Shown one piece after another: positions 44,809 to 47,847 of a stretch of 47,847 nt of DNA. Made by a program: the position numbers and the translations under genes. Origin of the DNA: Paracidovorax wautersii (GTDB taxonomy: Bacteria; Pseudomonadota; Gammaproteobacteria; Burkholderiales; Burkholderiaceae_C); the NCBI GenBank assembly GCA_009912175.1, contig WNDQ01000003.1:1-47847 (forward strand). Direction: 5' to 3'. The notes below the pieces were generated by a model. It made no database searches and was not told the origin of the DNA. It was given only the letters and a program-made list of their open reading frames with translations. Each line of letters starts with the position of its first letter. Within the stretch, counting starts at the first letter, position 1.

Positions 44809-45829
44809 GGCGGTGGCTGGCTTGGTTTTTCGGATGAGGCTGGCTGGGCGGCGATCAGGGCGCCACGCTCAGAGATGAACTGACCGACATCAAAACGGTT
44901 TCGGATGAGCCGGTTGTCGATCAAGAAATCGACCGAACGCGCCAGCTCGGCCCGCACCTCGGCATCCACCGGCGGCGTCCAGACCGAGCGCGAAAAGGCC
45001 TTGAGCGTCTGTTCCGGCGTCAGCCCGAATATACAGGCGCGAGCGTCTTGGCCACGTCCTCGGGACGGGTGCGCAGGGCCTCCGCGCCGCGCGCCACCGC
45101 ACGCAGATAGGCCTTGGCTACGGCGGGCCGGTCCTTGAGGAGCGCGGTGGAGGCAATGATCGGGTTGAGGTTGTTCTTGAGGCCCTGGCCATCGCGCAGG
45201 ATGCGCGCCTTGCCCTCGGATTCGAGCCGCGTGAACAGCGGGTCCCAGGCCAGCGCGGCTTCGACGTCGCCCTTGAGCAGCGCCGTGCCCATGTCCTGCA
45301 GCGACAGGTTGACGAACTCCACATCTGACAGCTTGAGCCCGGCCTCGGCCAGGATCAGCACCAGTAGCTCGTGCACGTTGCCGCCGCGCAGCGTGGCAAC
45401 CTTCTTGCCGCGCAGCTCGGCCACGCGGCGGTACGGCGAATCGGCACGCACCAGCAGTGCCTGCGCGCCGCCTCCCTTGTAGGCCAGCCCGACCAGCCTG
45501 TCGGCGATGCCCGAGGCGTGGCCGACCAACGCCGGCGTGTCACCCAGCGCGGCGATGTCGATGTTGCCGGAGGCGAACGCTTCGTTGACCGGAGGGCCGC
45601 CGGCGAACTGGGTCCAAGTGACCTTGACGCCTTCCTGTCCAGCCCGGCCCAACTCCTCTTCCACCCAGCCGTTCTGCCGCGCCAGCAGGATGGCCGAGTA
45701 CGGCACGAAGGGCATGAAGCCAATGCGCAGTTCGACAGCGGCTGGCGCCTGGGCATGGACCGGCAATGTGGCGGTGCCGGCAGTCAGCGCCAAGACAGCC
45801 AGGGTTTTCAGGAAGGAGGAGCGTTGCAT
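44805..45829 (-). pseudogene. Sulfonate-type ABC transporter substrate-binding protein, frameshifted
   Basis: About 340 residues of the SsuA/TauA family. Signal peptide SFLKTLAVLALTAGTATLPVHAQA is followed by LRIGFMPFVPYSAILLARQNGWVEEEL, QFAGGPPVNEAFASGNIDIAALGDTPALVGHASG, and AALAWDPLFTRLESEG. A two-base TA duplication at 45029-45033 shifts the frame after KTLAPVY and puts a stop at once. The next frame continues with GLTPEQTLKAFSRSVW and RSVDFLIDNRLIRNRFDV to a TGA overlapping the next start. Only about the last 70 residues are affected. This may be a sequence error; otherwise the importer is broken. Confidence 0.85.
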
Positions 45830-45863
45830 GATCGATGTCTTTCGTCAGTCTGGTGTGGGCAAA

Positions 45864-46700
45864 TCAGGAAGTGGCCAGCGTTGACGCGGCCGCCAGGTCG
45901 GGCTGCGATGGAGGCTGCGGCTGCGCGCTTGGGGTGAAGAAGCGCTGGTAGATGTCGATTCTGCGCTCGGCGAAGGCGGCCTGCGCGCGGTTGCGCGGCC
46001 GCGGCAGATCGACGGCGAAATCGGCGATGACGCGACCGGGGCGGCTGGAGAGCACGGCGATGCGGTCGCCGAGGTACAGCGCCTCCTCGATGTCGTGCGT
46101 GACCAGCACGGTGGTGATGCTCTCGCGCTCGCGGATGCGCAGCAGCGCGTCCTGCAGTTGCATGCGCGTGAGCGCGTCAAGCGCGGCGAACGGCTCGTCG
46201 AGCAACAGCACGCGCGGACGGTGCGCCAGCGCTCTGGCAATTGCCACGCGCTGGGCCATTCCGCCCGAGAGCTGGGCTGGATAGGCATTGGCGAAGGTCT
46301 GCAGCCCAACCAGCGCCAGCGCGCCGCTGATGGCGTCGTCGCGGGCCTGCGCCGGCAGGCGGTGCAGCGCCAGCGCCAGGTTCTGCCGTACCGTCATCCA
46401 GGGCACCAGCCGGTGGTCCTGGAACACCATGCCGCGCGCCAGCCCCGGCGCGGCTATCGGCCGGCCGTCCAGACTGGCTTGGCCGCTGTAGCCGGTTTCC
46501 AGGCCCGCGAGGATGCGCAGCAGCGTGCTCTTGCCACAGCCACTGGCACCGATGATGCAGGTCACCTCACCTGCAGCGAAGTCGAGGCTGGCGTCGTGCA
46601 GCGCCTGCAGGCTTTGACCGTCGCGCGTTTCGAAGGCGACGCCAACATGGCGCAGCGCCATGCCGCCCTCGGCCTGGGGGGACACATCGATCTCCGCCAT
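45864..46700 (-). CDS. Sulfonate-type ABC transporter ATP-binding protein (SsuB-like)
   Basis: A 278-residue ATPase with Walker A GASGCGKST, Q-loop VFQDHRLVPW, signature LSGGMAQR, Walker B RVLLLDEPFAALDAL and VTHDIEEALYLGD. It closely resembles the ATPase at 14300 (for example the shared FQDHRL and GGMAQRVAIAR). The start at 46700 overlaps the permease stop (TGATG). It powers the second sulfonate-type importer of the window and heads the long minus-strand run after the permease. The Pro/Gln-rich tail after residue 255 is not conserved. Confidence 0.9.
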   Translation of the reverse strand: MAEIDVSPQAEGGMALRHVGVAFETRDGQSLQALHDASLDFAAGEVTCIIGASGCGKSTLLRILAGLETGYSGQASLDGRPIAAPGLARGMVFQDHRLVPWMTVRQNLALALHRLPAQARDDAISGALALVGLQTFANAYPAQLSGGMAQRVAIARALAHRPRVLLLDEPFAALDALTRMQLQDALLRIRERESITTVLVTHDIEEALYLGDRIAVLSSRPGRVIADFAVDLPRPRNRAQAAFAERRIDIYQRFFTPSAQPQPPSQPDLAAASTLATS

Positions 46701-47541
46701 CACAGACCTCCAAAGCGCGGGCGCCAACGCACCAGGCGCTGCTCGGCGTGGCGCAGCGGATCGTCGGTGAGCTTGCCCAGCACGCCCATCAGCACCATGC
46801 CAGCGACCACCAGATCGGCCTGCGACATGGCGCGGTCGTCCATGATGAGAAAGCCGACCCCGCGCGAGGCCGCGATCAACTCGGCGGCAACCACGCACAT
46901 CCAGGCCATTGCCAACCCCAGCCGCAGGCCGCTCATGATCTGCGGCAGCGAGCCCGGCAGCAGGATGCGGCCAATGAACATGCCGCGCGGCAACTCCAGC
47001 ACGCGCGCCAGTTCGACGAAGCGGCCGTCGGTCTGGCGCAGCGCGTCCACCGTGCTCACCACAGGATGGGAAAGAAGGCACCCAGCGCAATGATGAAGGC
47101 CTTGGCGCCCTCGTCAATGCCGAACCACAGGATGGACAACGGAATCCAGGCAATCGGCGGTACCGGCTTGAGGATCTGGATGAGCAGATCCACCACGCTG
47201 TCGAGTCGGCGCCACACCCCCATCGCGATGCCCAGCACCAGCGCGGCCGCCGCCGCGACCGCGAAGCCCTGCAGCACCCGCAGCACGCTGGCACCCACGT
47301 GGCGCTGCAGTTCGCCGGAGCGCAGCAGATACCACAGCGTATCGGTCACGGCGGCCGGCGACGGCAGCAGCGTCGGGTTGACCCAGCCGGCGCTGCACAG
47401 CGCCTGCCAGGCCACGACCAGGAAGACGACCAGGCCGAAACGGCGGCCACGGCGCGCCAGCCAGCGGCCGGTAGCCCGCACGACCCGGGGCGCGGCGGCC
47501 GACCCGGTGGCGGAGGATTGGGTTGGGACATGCGAAATCAC
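46700..47541 (-). pseudogene. Sulfonate-type ABC transporter permease (SsuC-like), frameshifted
   Basis: About 279 residues of the SsuC/TauC permease family in two frames. The first gives a positively charged start, LVVFLVVAWQALC, LLPSPAAVTDTLWYLL and ILKPVPPIAWIPLSILWFGIDEGAKAFIIALGAFFPIL. The second continues with STVDALRQTDGRFVELARVLELPRGMFIGRILLPGSLPQIMSGLRLGLAMAWMCVVAAEL. A two-base TG duplication at about 47060-47063 separates them. The GTG at 47541 is the suggested start, since no in-frame ATG precedes the conserved part closely; a GTG at 47550 is also possible. This may be a sequence error. Confidence 0.8.
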
Positions 47542-47607
47542 AACCCGCACTCTAGGCAAGCGTCGCGGGTTTGCATGCGCCGTTTCCGCATGAGTTAGGT
47601 CATAAAT

Positions 47608-47636
47608 TACATAAATGATTACAAAATTGTCTACAA
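47608..47636 (-). promoter_or_regulatory. Promoter candidate for 14-gene minus-strand block
   Basis: In an AT-rich stretch (about 47590-47660), TTGTAG (47636-47631) and TATGTA (47613-47608) stand 17 nt apart, about 67 nt before the permease start. The AT richness contrasts with the surroundings, so a control region is likely even if the exact boxes are uncertain. Confidence 0.4.
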
Positions 47637-47719
47637 AATAGAAAACAAATGAACGCCACTGAACACGCCGGTCCCGCACGTCCTTCTAGAATCGACACCT
47701 TTGCGCGGGCTTCTTCCCG

Positions 47720-47759
47720 CCCCCCCCCCCCGGGGGGGGGGGGGGGGGCGAAAAAAAAA
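47720..47759. other. Homopolymer runs at window end, probable assembly artefact
   Basis: Twelve C (47720-47731), seventeen G (47732-47748), then CG and nine A (47751-47759) follow one another, and the remaining bases to 47847 are C/G-run rich and encode nothing recognisable. Such sequence is typical of a bad contig end. Confidence 0.6.
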
Positions 47760-47847
47760 GGCCGAACCCCCCAAGCAACCACCCCCGGACGGGGGCGAGA
47801 CCCAGCCCCGGGAGCCCCCGGCACCCGCCCGCCACAGCGCCGCAACC

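Overview
The window is about 47.8 kb of very GC-rich, densely packed DNA with overlapping start and stop codons (ATGA junctions). Its protein families (Bug/TctC binding protein, multiple Ssu-type ABC systems, NtaA/SnaA/DszA-type FMN monooxygenases) suggest a betaproteobacterium of the Burkholderiales, probably near Comamonadaceae or Alcaligenaceae. This is an inference from gene content and composition; no rRNA or tRNA is present to settle it. Both ends look like assembly boundaries. The left end stops inside an IS3-type element. The right end has 12 C, 17 G and 9 A runs that do not look like real sequence. Several genes carry 1-2 nt indels, so the draft may contain errors.

Almost every gene fits one theme: acquiring sulfur from organic compounds and handling the released sulfur and carbon. 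Region A (330-5595, + strand) has an FMN monooxygenase placed 16 bp from the IS end, a thiol dioxygenase, a hydrolase with a cysteine nucleophile, a periplasmic binding protein and a four-domain rhodanese. A bidirectional hairpin terminator (5597-5634) separates it from region B (5658-11082, - strand). Region B encodes a family 2A encapsulin shell (SrpI type), its cysteine desulfurase cargo with a 250-residue disordered N-terminal extension, serine O-acetyltransferase EpsC, and an SfnB/DszC-like flavoenzyme. Region C (11391-16489, + strand) is a sulfonate-type ABC importer with two different permeases plus a frameshifted FMN monooxygenase. Regions B and C share an AT-rich octamer, ATAAGCAA, in their control regions, which suggests common regulation.

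Region D (16571-24686) has a Nudix hydrolase, a decayed amidase, a dipeptide-type binding protein, an SsuD/SfnG-like monooxygenase, an aldo/keto reductase, a DszC-like flavoenzyme and a TauD-type dioxygenase. The TauD gene is the end of region E (23742-31617, - strand): a full dipeptide-type ABC importer (two permeases, two ATPases, binding protein) with an embedded FMN monooxygenase, preceded by a LacI-type regulator gene (31813-32859) and a candidate LacI-family operator.

Region F (33142-47541, - strand) is a run of 14 same-strand genes, mostly overlapping or within 80 nt: an Ssu-type importer, a half-length plus full-length luciferase-like monooxygenase pair, two AhpD-like proteins, an acyl-CoA-dehydrogenase-like flavoenzyme, a haloalkane-dehalogenase-like hydrolase, an SDR, an aldehyde dehydrogenase, a Bug-type binding protein, a CoA-transferase and an acyl-CoA carboxyltransferase. 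Read in order it could import an organosulfur compound, cleave the C-S bond and take the carbon skeleton to an acyl-CoA. No flavin reductase is visible although the FMN enzymes need one. No CRISPR array, tRNA, rRNA or phage module was seen.
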